From NCBI RefSeq assembly GCF_001027285.1, contig NZ_CP011509.1, forward strand, positions 8,394,501 through 8,458,500: DNA of 64,000 bases. The letters are read 5' to 3'. The notes beneath the pieces are model-generated. The model saw only the letters and a list, made by a program, of their open reading frames with translations, ran no database searches and was not told where the DNA came from. Shown one piece after another: positions 8,375 through 16,615 of this stretch; within the stretch, counting starts at the first letter, position 1, and each line of letters opens with the position of its first letter. Source of the DNA: Archangium gephyra (lineage in GTDB: Bacteria; Myxococcota; Myxococcia; Myxococcales; Myxococcaceae). The position numbers and the translations under genes are program-made.

Positions 8375-9709
8375 ATGCGCCCCGAGTACAACGCTCCCCC
8401 CAATCCCTTCAATCTCGAGAACCCGTCCATCCTCGACATCGCTCCGCCGGAGCCCAAGTCGCTGGAGGAGACGGGCCTGAAGATCGGCCTGCTCTCGGAC
8501 ATCGCCCTGCGCTACCTGTACTACCAGGGGACGGCCACGGGCATGGACATCGCCCAGGAGCTGCGCCTGCCCTGGCCCGGTGTCATCGAGCGCGTGGTGG
8601 ACTTCCTCACCGCCGAGAAGCTCGTGGACCTGCGGGGCGGCAAGGGCTTCGGCCGTGCCTCGGTGGACTTCATCCTCACCGAGAAGGGCCGCGAGTACAC
8701 CCGCGGCGCCATCGAGCGCAGCACCTACGTGGGCCCCGCTCCCATCCCCATCGAGCAGTACAACGCCCTCATCACCGCCCAGACGGAGGAGAGCCCCGTC
8801 ATCAGCCGCGAGGATCTGGTGCAGGGCCTCGCCCACCTCACCGTCAACGCGGACCTGATGGACAAGCTGGGGCCGGCGGTGAACTCGGGCCGCTCGCTCT
8901 TCCTCTACGGGCCTCCGGGCAACGGCAAGACGAGCCTCGCCGAGGCCATCAGCCGCATGTTCGGCGGCGAGGTCTTCATCCCCCACTGCCTGGAGATCGA
9001 CAACCAGATCATCAAGGTCTTCGACGCCCTCAACCACATCCCCATCACGCTCGAGTCCGAGCGCGATGCCGCGGGCCGGCGCGCGACCTTCGAGATGGAT
9101 CACCGCTGGCAGCTGTGCCGGCGCCCCGCCGTCGTCGTGGGCGGTGAGCTGACGCTCGAGACGTTGGATCTCATCTACTCGCCCACCGCGCGCTTCTACG
9201 AGGCGCCCTTCCAGGTGAAGGCCAACGGCGGGATGCTCCTCATCGACGACTTCGGCCGCCAGAAGGTGCACCCCACGGACCTGCTCAACCGGTGGATCGT
9301 CCCCCTGGAGAAGCGGGTGGACTTCCTCACCCTGCACACGGGCAAGAAGTTCGAGATCCCCTTCGATCAGCTGCTCGTCTTCTCCACCAACCTGGATCCC
9401 AAGGAGCTGGTGGACGAGGCCTTCCTGCGGCGCATCAAGTACAAGATCGAGGTCAACAACCCCGACGAGGAGGTCTACCGGGAGATCTTCGCCCGGGTGT
9501 GCGAGGCGGCCGGCATCCCCTACGTGGACCAGGCCGTCACCTACCTCTTCGAGCACTACTACAAGCCCCACAACATGCAGCTGCGCGCCTGCCACCCGCG
9601 GGATCTGGTGCAGCTCATCAAGGACGCGGCCCGCTACCGCCAGATTCCTCCGGCTCTCTCCAAGGACCTGCTCGACCAGGCGTGCGAGGTCTTCCTGGTC
9701 AGTCTATGA
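8375..9709 (+). CDS. AAA-family ATPase with N-terminal winged-helix-like region
   Basis: This 444-residue protein has Walker A GPPGNGKTS near residue 178 and Walker B GMLLIDDFGRQ near 288, followed by VFSTNLDPKELVDEAFLRRI, a typical sensor-1 and arginine-finger region. The first ~130 residues contain a stretch (YYQGTATGMDIAQELRLP and downstream) that looks like a winged helix. The family is conserved in delta-proteobacteria and cyanobacteria without an assigned role. It stands alone, with a gap of about 110 bp upstream and a promoter for the next gene downstream. Confidence 0.8.
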   Translation: MRPEYNAPPNPFNLENPSILDIAPPEPKSLEETGLKIGLLSDIALRYLYYQGTATGMDIAQELRLPWPGVIERVVDFLTAEKLVDLRGGKGFGRASVDFILTEKGREYTRGAIERSTYVGPAPIPIEQYNALITAQTEESPVISREDLVQGLAHLTVNADLMDKLGPAVNSGRSLFLYGPPGNGKTSLAEAISRMFGGEVFIPHCLEIDNQIIKVFDALNHIPITLESERDAAGRRATFEMDHRWQLCRRPAVVVGGELTLETLDLIYSPTARFYEAPFQVKANGGMLLIDDFGRQKVHPTDLLNRWIVPLEKRVDFLTLHTGKKFEIPFDQLLVFSTNLDPKELVDEAFLRRIKYKIEVNNPDEEVYREIFARVCEAAGIPYVDQAVTYLFEHYYKPHNMQLRACHPRDLVQLIKDAARYRQIPPALSKDLLDQACEVFLVSL

Positions 9710-9726
9710 GACAAGTAGCGTTTTAA

Positions 9727-9755
9727 TTGTCCTAAGCTGCTGGAATTTCTACAAT
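9727..9755 (+). promoter_or_regulatory. Sigma-70-type promoter for the Fic-like/nfo cluster
   Basis: TTGTCC at 9727-9732 and TACAAT at 9750-9755 are separated by 17 bp, in a locally AT-rich patch of an otherwise GC-rich region. It faces the gene starting at 9841 and would give a leader of about 80 nt. The downstream genes to 13798 follow closely and could all be read from it. Confidence 0.6.
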
Positions 9756-9840
9756 CAGGAAACCGTTGTTCCCGCTGGCCGGGTTTACCGTCCCGACCCG
9801 CCGGTCCCGCTGGCAGCCGGTGTGAAGGAGCGTCACGTCC

Positions 9841-10677
9841 GTGAAGGAACGCTACCAAGAGATCGACGAGAAGAACGAAACGCTGCGCGACTACCTTGGC
9901 ATCTTCAAGGACAAGAGCCGCGACTTCCTGGAGAAGTTCGAGATGTCGTGGATCTACCACGACGCGGCGCTCGAGGGGACGGTGTACACCCAGCAGGAAC
10001 TGGTGTCGGCGCTCTTCCCGGAGCGGGCCAGCATGGATCCCGCGATGATCCCCGTGGTGCTGGAGGTGCGCAACCACAAGGCGGCGTGCGACTTCCTGCG
10101 TGAAGAGGCGTCGACCACGGGCAAGAAGCAGACGCAGATCACGCTGACGACGATCAAGCGGATCCACGATCTCCTGTGCGGCAGCACGCCGGAGGCGCAG
10201 CAGGCGCGCGCCAACATCGAGCGGCGCGAGCGCACGGAGAAGGAGCTGACCAAGGAGCGCGAGCGCAGCGGCTACCGCAAGGACATGCCCCTGCACCGCA
10301 CGTACTTCCACGAGATCGCCCAGCCGGCGAAGATCCAGCCGATGCTGGAGAAGCTGGTGGACTACACGGGCAGCGCCGAGTACCGCGAGTTCCACCCCAT
10401 CAAGCAGGCGGCGGTGGTGCAGCACAAGTTCATGCAGATCTTCCCGTTCACGGAGAACAGCGGGAAGGTGGGGCGGATGCTCACCAACCTGGTGCTGCTG
10501 CGCAACGGGTACATGCCGGCGATCATCCACTCGATTGATCGTCAGCGGTACTACGAGTCGCTGCGAGGCGCCGAGGGCGTGTTCCGCGCGCTGCTGATGG
10601 ACGCCATCGAGAACTCGCTGGACAACGGCGTGAAGTACTTCAAGGACATGAGCCGGCGGTACAAGGCCATCAACTAG
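9841..10677 (+). CDS. Fic-fold protein with a degenerate catalytic motif
   Basis: The 278-residue protein has the layout of Fic (AMP-transferase) proteins. An inhibitory-helix-like DAALEG lies near residue 41, and the family core around residue 195-225 is followed by LTNLVLLRNGYMPAII, as in true Fic enzymes. The catalytic loop HPFx(D/E)GNGR reads FPFTENSGKVGR instead: the essential His is Phe201, and the GNGR glycine/asparagine pattern is lost. AMP transfer by the standard mechanism is therefore not expected. It may be a binding or regulatory pseudo-enzyme, or use another chemistry. GTG start; an AAGGAG ribosome site lies about 11 nt upstream. Confidence 0.8.
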   Translation: MKERYQEIDEKNETLRDYLGIFKDKSRDFLEKFEMSWIYHDAALEGTVYTQQELVSALFPERASMDPAMIPVVLEVRNHKAACDFLREEASTTGKKQTQITLTTIKRIHDLLCGSTPEAQQARANIERRERTEKELTKERERSGYRKDMPLHRTYFHEIAQPAKIQPMLEKLVDYTGSAEYREFHPIKQAAVVQHKFMQIFPFTENSGKVGRMLTNLVLLRNGYMPAIIHSIDRQRYYESLRGAEGVFRALLMDAIENSLDNGVKYFKDMSRRYKAIN

Positions 10678-10680
10678 GCC

Positions 10681-11514
10681 GTGCGCGTCGGGGCTCACGA
10701 ATCCATCGCGGGAGGCGTGAGCCGTGCGCTGGCGCGGGCCGAGGAGCATGGCGCGCGCAGCCTGCAGGTCTTCACGAAGAACGCCCGGGGCTGGAAGGCC
10801 CCGCCCCTCACCGAGGAGGAGTGCCACGCCTTCCGCGAGGAGGTGCGGCGCACGGGACTGCCCGTGGTGGCACACGGCAGCTACCTGGTGAACCTCGGCA
10901 CCGAGGAGCCGGCGCAGCGCGAGAAGTCGCTGGACTGCGTCGTCGAGGAGCTCACCCGGTGCGAGCGGCTCGGCATCCCCTTCCTCATCCTGCATCCCGG
11001 CGGACACCCGGACGAGCGGCGCGGGCTGGCGCTGATTTCCCGGGCCCTGGACGAGGTGCATGCGCGCACGCCGCGCTTCCAGTCACGCATCTGCCTGGAG
11101 GTGACGGCGGGCCAGGGCAACTGCCTGGGCTGGCGCTTCGAGCACCTGGCGGAGGTGCTGTCCCAGACGAAGGACGCGGGGCGCCTGGGCATCTGTCTGG
11201 ACACCTGCCATCTGTTCGCCGCCGGCTACGATCTCTCGACGGAGACCGGTTACCATGAGGTGATGGAGGAGTGTGACCGGGTGGTGGGACTGGAGCGGGT
11301 GCACTGCGTACACCTCAACGACAGCAAGAAACCGTTGGGGTGCCGGGTGGATAGGCACGAAGAAGTGGGCAAGGGAGCGATCGGGCTCACGCCCTTCCGC
11401 TGCCTGATGAAGGACGCGCGCTTCGTCAACACCATTGGAATCCTGGAGACTCCGTACCCCGAGCGTTACGCAGAAGCCATCAAGCGTCTCGAATCGTTGG
11501 CCCGGAGGAAGTAA
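10681..11514 (+). CDS. nfo: Endonuclease IV (AP endonuclease)
   Basis: Endonuclease IV cuts DNA 5' to abasic sites in base-excision repair. The 277-residue length fits the family. The expected start MRVGAHESIAGG and the metal ligands are visible: VVAHGSYLVNLG, FLILHPGGH, ICLEVTAGQGN, ICLDTCHLFAAGYD, VHCVHLNDSKKPLGCRVDRHEEVGKG and the final ILETP. The GTG start lies 3 nt after the Fic-like gene, so the two are almost certainly co-transcribed. Confidence 0.93.
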   Translation: MRVGAHESIAGGVSRALARAEEHGARSLQVFTKNARGWKAPPLTEEECHAFREEVRRTGLPVVAHGSYLVNLGTEEPAQREKSLDCVVEELTRCERLGIPFLILHPGGHPDERRGLALISRALDEVHARTPRFQSRICLEVTAGQGNCLGWRFEHLAEVLSQTKDAGRLGICLDTCHLFAAGYDLSTETGYHEVMEECDRVVGLERVHCVHLNDSKKPLGCRVDRHEEVGKGAIGLTPFRCLMKDARFVNTIGILETPYPERYAEAIKRLESLARRK

Positions 11515-11525
11515 ACACAGCACCC

Positions 11526-12653
11526 ATGCCTGCTACACCGACAGCCAACAGCCGCAGGACGCCCGGAAGCGGAGAGGGCACCGAGCCCGCGCCGCCACGG
11601 CTCGCGAACCTGCCGGCACGCGCCAAGCTGGAGCGGCTGCTCCGGGTGGCCAAGGGCCACAAGAAGGCCCTCGTGCTCACCCACGACAATCCGGATCCGG
11701 ACTCCATCGCCGCCGCGGTGGCGCTCGCCCAGCTGCTCGAGAAGCATGCGGGCGTGGAGGAGGCCCGGGTGGGCTACGGCGGCATCATCGGCCGGGCGGA
11801 GAACATCGCCTTCGTGAAGGTGCTCCGGCTGCCCGTGGTGCCCATCGCGCAGCTGGACCTGGACGAGTACGACCTGCTGGCGCTCGTGGACACGCAGCCG
11901 CCCACGGGCAACCACGCGATTCCGCCGCGCCTGCGCAGCGAGGTGGACATCGTCATCGACCACCACCCGCTGCGCAACGAGAGCCTGGAGTCGCCCTTCG
12001 CGGACGTGGGAGGAGACTTCGGCTCGACGTCGACGATGCTGGTGGAGTACCTGCGCGCCGCGGGGATGGAGCCGTCCACCGAGGTGGCCACCGCGCTCTT
12101 CTATGGGCTGAAGGCGGACACGCGGGATCTGGGGCGCGAGACGACCCAGACGGACATCGACACGTACCTGTGGCTGTTCCCGCGGATGCAGAAGCACCTG
12201 CTGGGGCAGATCGAGCACCCGGAGCTGCCGGCGCGCTACTTCCAGCTGTACCACACGGCCTTCGAGCGGGCGAAGGTGTACGGGGACACGGCGATCGTGA
12301 CGGACCTGGAGGAGGTCTACTCGCCGGACATGGTGGCCGAGGTGGCCGAGCGGCTGATGTTCCTCGAGGGGATGAAGTGGTCGCTGGCGTACGCGACGTA
12401 CCGCAACCAGCTCTTCCTGTCGCTGCGGGTGAAGGATCGGCGGATGAACGCGGGGCGGCTGATCCGGGAGATCTGCGAGGACTACGGCGGCTCGTCGGGA
12501 GGCCACGGCAGCATGGCGGGCGCGAGGATTCCGCTGTCGGGGAAGGCAACGCAGCGCAAGGCGGTGAAGCGCGAGCTGGTGCGCAAGTTCCTCGAGGCCT
12601 TTGGAGTCGCGGATGAGCGTCCGGTGGGGCTGCTGTCCGCGCCCTCGCCGTGA
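11526..12653 (+). CDS. DHH/DHHA1-family phosphoesterase (NrnA-like)
   Basis: This 375-residue protein of the DHH superfamily matches nanoRNase / pAp-phosphatase enzymes that degrade short oligonucleotides. Motifs in order are THDNPDPDSIAAAVAL near residue 57, LVDTQPPTGN near 121, the DHH triad in IDHHPLRNE near 145, and the DHHA1 substrate loop SSGGHGSMAGARIP near 325. Oligonucleotide turnover next to endonuclease IV would make sense but is inference. The 3' end overlaps the start of the cysteine desulfurase gene. Confidence 0.85.
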   Translation: MPATPTANSRRTPGSGEGTEPAPPRLANLPARAKLERLLRVAKGHKKALVLTHDNPDPDSIAAAVALAQLLEKHAGVEEARVGYGGIIGRAENIAFVKVLRLPVVPIAQLDLDEYDLLALVDTQPPTGNHAIPPRLRSEVDIVIDHHPLRNESLESPFADVGGDFGSTSTMLVEYLRAAGMEPSTEVATALFYGLKADTRDLGRETTQTDIDTYLWLFPRMQKHLLGQIEHPELPARYFQLYHTAFERAKVYGDTAIVTDLEEVYSPDMVAEVAERLMFLEGMKWSLAYATYRNQLFLSLRVKDRRMNAGRLIREICEDYGGSSGGHGSMAGARIPLSGKATQRKAVKRELVRKFLEAFGVADERPVGLLSAPSP

Positions 12654-13798
12654 TCTACTGGGACCACAACGCGGCGGCGCCGGTGCGGCCGGAGGTGGCC
12701 GCGCTGCTCGCGAAGGCCTATGCCGAGGGCGGTTGGGGCAACGCCTCCAGCGTGCACCGGAGCGGACGTGAGGCACGGGGCCGGCTGGACGCGGCGCGGG
12801 CCCGGGTGGCGCGCGTGCTGGGCTGTGAGCCGAAGGAGGTGTGCTTCACCGGCTCGGGCTCGGAGGCGGACGCGCTGGCGTTGAAGGGCGCCTGGCTCGC
12901 GCGGAAGGATACGCGGCGGCGGCGCGTGGTGAGCTCGGCCATCGAGCACCCGGCGGTGCTGGGAGCGTTGAAGCAGCTGGAGGCGCTGGGCGCGGAGGTG
13001 GTGCGGGTGCGTCCGGGACAGGACGGCCGGGTGCCACTGGAGGCGCTGCTGGAGGCGCTGACACCGGAGACGGCGCTGTGCTCGTTGATGTGGGCGAACA
13101 ACGAGACGGGCGTGGTGCAGCCGGCGGCGGAGCTGTCGCGGGTGTGCCGTCAGCGGGGCATCCTGTTCCACACGGACGCGGTGCAGGCGGTGGGAAAGCT
13201 GCCGGCACACCTGCACGAGGTGGACGCGGATCTGCTGGCGCTCTCGGCGCACAAGTTCGGAGGCCCGGCGGGAGCCGGAGTGCTGGTGGTGCGCAAGGGC
13301 GTGGAGCTGCAGGCGCTGACGCCGGGACACCAGGAGGCGGGACTGCGCGGAGGGACCCAGAACGTGCCCTACGCGGAGGCGCTCGCCCTGGCACTGGAGC
13401 TGGCGCACGAGGAGCAGCCGGCGCACGCGGCACGGGTGCAGCGGCTACGGGACACGTTCGAGCAAGAGGTGCGCTCGCGCATCCCGGACGTGACGGTGAA
13501 CGGAGAGGGCGCCCCCCGGGTACCGAACACGAGCAACCTGTGCTTCCACGGCGCGGACGGCGAGGCGCTGCTGATCGCGCTGGACCTGGAGGGCATCTGC
13601 GTGTCGTCGGGAGCGGCCTGCGCCTCGGGGACACTGACGCCCTCGCACGTGCTGCTGGCGATGGGACTCACGCCGGCCCAGGCACACGGCGCGCTGCGCT
13701 TCTCCCTGGGCCCGAAGGCGACGGAAGAGGAAGTGGCCCGGGTGGTGGAGGCCCTGACCACGCACGTCCCGAGGGCCCGGGCGCTGAACCTGGAGTAA
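12650..13798 (+). CDS. Cysteine desulfurase (NifS/IscS class)
   Basis: This is a PLP-dependent enzyme that takes sulfur from cysteine for Fe-S clusters or thiolated cofactors. The pyridoxal lysine is in LSAHKFGGP near residue 204, and the catalytic loop SSGAACASGT with the sulfur-accepting Cys is near 323. PLP-contact motifs GSGSEADALALKG and EHPAVLGAL also match. The GTG start overlaps the stop of the DHH gene (GTGA), so translation is coupled. No IscU or SufE gene is adjacent, so its sulfur acceptor is unknown. Confidence 0.9.
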   Translation: MIYWDHNAAAPVRPEVAALLAKAYAEGGWGNASSVHRSGREARGRLDAARARVARVLGCEPKEVCFTGSGSEADALALKGAWLARKDTRRRRVVSSAIEHPAVLGALKQLEALGAEVVRVRPGQDGRVPLEALLEALTPETALCSLMWANNETGVVQPAAELSRVCRQRGILFHTDAVQAVGKLPAHLHEVDADLLALSAHKFGGPAGAGVLVVRKGVELQALTPGHQEAGLRGGTQNVPYAEALALALELAHEEQPAHAARVQRLRDTFEQEVRSRIPDVTVNGEGAPRVPNTSNLCFHGADGEALLIALDLEGICVSSGAACASGTLTPSHVLLAMGLTPAQAHGALRFSLGPKATEEEVARVVEALTTHVPRARALNLE

Positions 13799-13819
13799 TC
13801 CGCTCCAATCCCCACTTCG

Positions 13820-13927
13820 CCCCTCTCCCCTCGCCCTCCGGGAGAGGGACGGGGTGAGGGTGCCACGGGTCCCAGGTTGAACCCGTGTCTGCTCCCTCTC
13901 CCTCTGGGAGAGGGCTGGGGTGAGGGT
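13820..13927 (+). repeat. Dimeric palindromic intergenic repeat, copy B
   Basis: Same two-unit element as at 3696: CCCTCTCCC...GGGAGAGGG then GGGGTGAGGGT, twice. It follows the cysteine desulfurase stop codon and, with the inverted copy at 14224, brackets a 55-codon gene. Confidence 0.85.
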
Positions 13928-13954
13928 CATCCCCTCCCCCACCGTGCCCCTCGG

Positions 13955-14122
13955 CTACCACTTCTGATCAGGCAACTGCTTCTCGCGGACGTCATCGGGG
14001 GGCTGGCCATAACCGGGCGAGCCCTCATGGGACTCCTGGATCTTGTCCGGCTTGCGCTCGACCTTGCGTTCCGTGTCCGCCTCGCGGGTCTCCTGCGGCT
14101 TCTGCTCCTTCTGGGTCGCCAT
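13955..14122 (-). CDS. Small hydrophilic protein (55 aa), unknown function
   Basis: The ATG at 14122 has a clear GGGAGG ribosome site and the frame ends in TAG at 13955. The protein is rich in Lys, Glu, Gln and Asp with almost no hydrophobic residues, and probably unstructured. It begins MATQKEQKPQETREAD and ends in a Gly/Pro-rich tail. It resembles small stress-associated disordered proteins in composition only. The gene lies alone between two oppositely oriented palindromic repeats. Confidence 0.6.
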   Translation of the reverse strand: MATQKEQKPQETREADTERKVERKPDKIQESHEGSPGYGQPPDDVREKQLPDQKW

Positions 14123-14223
14123 CTCGAATCCTCCCTCGCGCGCTGGCGCTGACCTCGTGCAGGGGAAGATCGGCATCGGACACAGGACTGGCATCCATGG
14201 ACCAGGCGGCCGGGGGAGCGGAG

Positions 14224-14328
14224 ACCCTCACCCCAGCCCTCTCCCAGAGGGAGAGGGAGCACACACGGAGCCAACCCGGGGTACCCGAAACCCTCACCCC
14301 GACCCTCTCCCGGAGGGCGAGGGAGGGG
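14224..14328 (-). repeat. Dimeric palindromic intergenic repeat, copy C (inverted)
   Basis: Reverse-complement copy of the element at 3696 and 13820, seen on the plus strand as ACCCTCACCCC followed by CCCTCTCCC/GGGAGAGGG, twice. It lies just after the end of the minus-strand Ser/Thr kinase gene. Confidence 0.85.
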
Positions 14329-14346
14329 ATGCACGCAGTGACGGAG

Positions 14347-15288
14347 TTACTTCGCGTCGGTGATTCCGAACAGCCCTCGCACCACGGCGGCGATGGCCAG
14401 GGGCGTGCCCACGCGCTCGTCGTAGTGCGGCGCCAGCGCGTCGGCGAAGGCCTCGGCCGTGACGAACCGGTCCTCGGGGTTCACCGCGAAGCCCCGGTGG
14501 ATGATCTCATCCAGCGCCTCGGGGATCTCCGGGCGGATGAGGCTCGGCGGCAGGTAGTCCCGGTAGACGATCTTCGTGAAGACCTCTTCCGGGGTGCTGC
14601 CGGTGAAGGGGCGCTGCAGCGTCAGCAACTCATAGAGCACGACGGTGGCGGCCCACAGGTCCACCGAGGGCGCGATCGCGCCCTGCAGCGCCTCGGGAGA
14701 CAGGTAGTAGGGCTTGCCGAGCACCTCACCGCCCTGGAGCACGCCGTCCACGCGCAGGCGGGCCACGCCGAAGTCGCCCAGCTTGATGTCCCCCAACCGC
14801 GAGATGAACAGGTTGGAGGGCGAGATGTCGCAGTGGACGATGCCCAGGGGCTCGCCCTGGGGGCCGGTGGCGGAGTGGGCGTAGCCCAGGGCCTCGAGCA
14901 GCGTGCGCGCCAGGTAGACGGAGAAGTCCAGGGGCAGGTGGATGCCGCGGTGCTTGCAACGGCGGAGGAGCTGCCCCAGGTCCCGGCCGTCCACCAGGTC
15001 CATGACGATGAAGTACTGGCCCTCGGCCACCCCCACGTCGAGCACCTGGACGATGTTCGGATGGTCCAGCTGCTTGGTGAGGCGGGCCTCGGAGGCGAAG
15101 AGGGCGACGGAGGCCGGATCCTTGGTGAGGGCCGGCAACAGCCGCTTGAGGGCCACCGTCCAGCCCTGGCGGGGTCCGGTACGGACGCGGGCACGGAAGA
15201 CCTCGGCCATGCCTCCCTTGCCGAGCTGCGACTGGATTTCGTAGTTGCCGAGGATCCGGGGGATCCGCGGCGTGGGAGAGGTGCTCAC
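14347..15288 (-). CDS. Soluble Ser/Thr protein kinase (non-RD type)
   Basis: A 313-residue Hanks-type kinase domain with no membrane segment or extra domain. The glycine loop is LGKGGMAEVFRA near residue 22, the ATP lysine is in VALKRLLP near 47, the catalytic loop is HCDISPSN near 152, and DFGVARL is near 172. SVDLWAATVVLYELLT follows in the C-lobe. The Arg before the catalytic Asp is Cys (HCD), so activation-loop phosphorylation may not be needed. The GTG start is 4 nt after the TPR gene stop, so the two form a pair. Substrates are unknown. Confidence 0.88.
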   Translation of the reverse strand: MSTSPTPRIPRILGNYEIQSQLGKGGMAEVFRARVRTGPRQGWTVALKRLLPALTKDPASVALFASEARLTKQLDHPNIVQVLDVGVAEGQYFIVMDLVDGRDLGQLLRRCKHRGIHLPLDFSVYLARTLLEALGYAHSATGPQGEPLGIVHCDISPSNLFISRLGDIKLGDFGVARLRVDGVLQGGEVLGKPYYLSPEALQGAIAPSVDLWAATVVLYELLTLQRPFTGSTPEEVFTKIVYRDYLPPSLIRPEIPEALDEIIHRGFAVNPEDRFVTAEAFADALAPHYDERVGTPLAIAAVVRGLFGITDAK

Positions 15289-15292
15289 GCGC

Positions 15293-16228
15293 TCAGGGTC
15301 CCGTCTGTTGCCGCCTTCCGGCAGAGGCCTTGTTGTTCGCGACTGCCTGCTGGAGCAGCCCCAGGTACTTGTTGAGGGAGGCCGCGTCCGAGCCCAGGAG
15401 CCTGTCCAGCTCCACGTCCTGCGAGCCCTCGGTGATGGCGAAACCCAGCTTCACCGCCTGCCCCAGGCTGGCCAGCGCCTGCTTCTTGTCCCCCAGCCGG
15501 CTGTAGGCGCAGGCCAGGTTGTAATGGATGCTCGACTCGCGCGGATTGAGCGACCGCGCCCGGCTCAGGGCGTCGATGGCGTCACTGGCCTGTCCGCGCA
15601 TCAACCAGGCCGTGCCCAGGCCGAAGAAGGCCACCCAGTTGCGATCGTCGTGGGTAATGCTCCGCTCGAACTCGGCCGCCGAGCCGCTCCACTCCTTGGC
15701 GCCCAGCAACCGGTTGCCCCGCTCCAGCGCCTCCTTGGCGGCCTCGGCGTTGCGCTTCTCCGTGCGCAGGCGCGCCACGCCGGACGGGCCCCCGCGCACC
15801 GGAGCCGGCGCGGACAGCGCCTGCGCCGGCTGCAGCACCAGGATGCCCCCCTTGCCCAGCCCCGGCACCTGGCACCCCGCCTGCGGCCGCACATAGGCCG
15901 TCAGCGACCGGTCCTCCGTGCTGTAGACGGCGAGCAGGGGCAGGGTCCCCATGGCCGGACAGGACGCGCCCTCCAGGCACAGGGTGAGCTGCCCCACCAG
16001 CACGTTGCCCAGCAACTGCCCCTCCAGCACCGGGCTCTGGGGCTTGAAGCGGCAGGGGCCGCCGTCAACGGAATAGGCGGCCAGCCGCTCGTGCTCGATG
16101 CCCAGCTCCACCCGGCCCAGCACGTCCGCCTGGTAGCTTCCCTGGGGCACGGCTTGTGCCCTGGCGGCGGCTCCGGGGGCTGCGGCGATGAGGGCCGCGA
16201 GGCCGATTGTTCTGGAAACGGACGCCAT
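15293..16228 (-). CDS. Exported TPR-repeat protein
   Basis: The 311-residue protein begins with a signal peptide (about residues 1-24, ending AAARAQA). A beta-rich region with paired cysteines spans about 30-140. From about 165 to 265 there are TPR repeats, including FFGLGTAWLMRGQASDAIDAL and YNLACAYSRLGDKKQALASL. A periplasmic or surface location and a protein-protein binding role are inferred. It is upstream of, and probably co-transcribed with, the Ser/Thr kinase, and divergent from the 6S RNA. Confidence 0.75.
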   Translation of the reverse strand: MASVSRTIGLAALIAAAPGAAARAQAVPQGSYQADVLGRVELGIEHERLAAYSVDGGPCRFKPQSPVLEGQLLGNVLVGQLTLCLEGASCPAMGTLPLLAVYSTEDRSLTAYVRPQAGCQVPGLGKGGILVLQPAQALSAPAPVRGGPSGVARLRTEKRNAEAAKEALERGNRLLGAKEWSGSAAEFERSITHDDRNWVAFFGLGTAWLMRGQASDAIDALSRARSLNPRESSIHYNLACAYSRLGDKKQALASLGQAVKLGFAITEGSQDVELDRLLGSDAASLNKYLGLLQQAVANNKASAGRRQQTGP

Positions 16229-16293
16229 GAGTGAAGTGGGAGCCCCTCCATCATAGGAGGTGGCCGCCTGCCTTGTAAACGCGCGGCAATGGC

Positions 16294-16322
16294 TTGACCC
16301 ATCCGCCCGGCGTTCTTATCAT
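16294..16322 (+). promoter_or_regulatory. Sigma-70-type promoter upstream of the 6S RNA and cyclo-ligase
   Basis: TTGACC at 16294-16299 and TATCAT at 16317-16322 are exactly 17 bp apart. The predicted start near 16329 is about 65 nt before the 6S RNA closing stem, so the RNA would be made as a longer precursor and trimmed. A small hairpin (16335-16352, TCCTGGG/CCCAGGA) lies in that leader. Confidence 0.6.
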
Positions 16323-16394
16323 TCCTTCAGGCATTCCTGGGTTTCCCCAGGAGTTTCGAGCATTTGCAGTCAGGAAAGGTTTGGTAGAAGGGTT

Positions 16395-16589
16395 GTCCCC
16401 TGCGGGGCGCGTGATGCCCAGCAGAAATTCGAACCGATACGTCCATCACGGGGTCCGTTTCGAGCTCCATGAGCAAGCCCTCCCCTCGCGGGATGAGGGA
16501 AGCCTACGGAGCCACGACTTCGAACCCCACCTGGCTTTTTAGGGTTCAATGGACGCTAGGCACACGGCCATACGGCGGGGGACTTTTTT
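16395..16589 (+). ncRNA. ssrS: Probable 6S RNA
   Basis: 6S RNA binds the housekeeping RNA polymerase holoenzyme and is often encoded just before the 5-formyltetrahydrofolate cyclo-ligase gene, as here. A 9-bp closing stem pairs GTCCCCTGC at 16395-16403 with GCGGGGGAC at 16575-16583 and is followed by six T. The length of about 190 nt, the inner TTCGAACC/GGGTTCAA segment on the 3' side, and a central terminal hairpin (CCCTC...GAGGG around 16480-16500) match the long-hairpin plan of 6S RNA. The stretch has no good coding frame, and the cyclo-ligase family length is satisfied by a start after it. Ends are approximate. Confidence 0.75.
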
Positions 16590-16615
16590 CTTCACTCTTG
16601 GCGGGAGCGGGGCAG

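Noticed and set aside
14197-15375. 392-codon plus-strand frame over the Ser/Thr kinase
   Set aside because: The opposite strand has a complete kinase domain; the plus frame has no recognisable sequence and starts inside a palindromic repeat.
16469-16615. N-terminal extension of the folate cyclo-ligase
   Set aside because: It would be translated from within the predicted 6S RNA and exceeds the family length; the GTG at 16616 has a good ribosome site.
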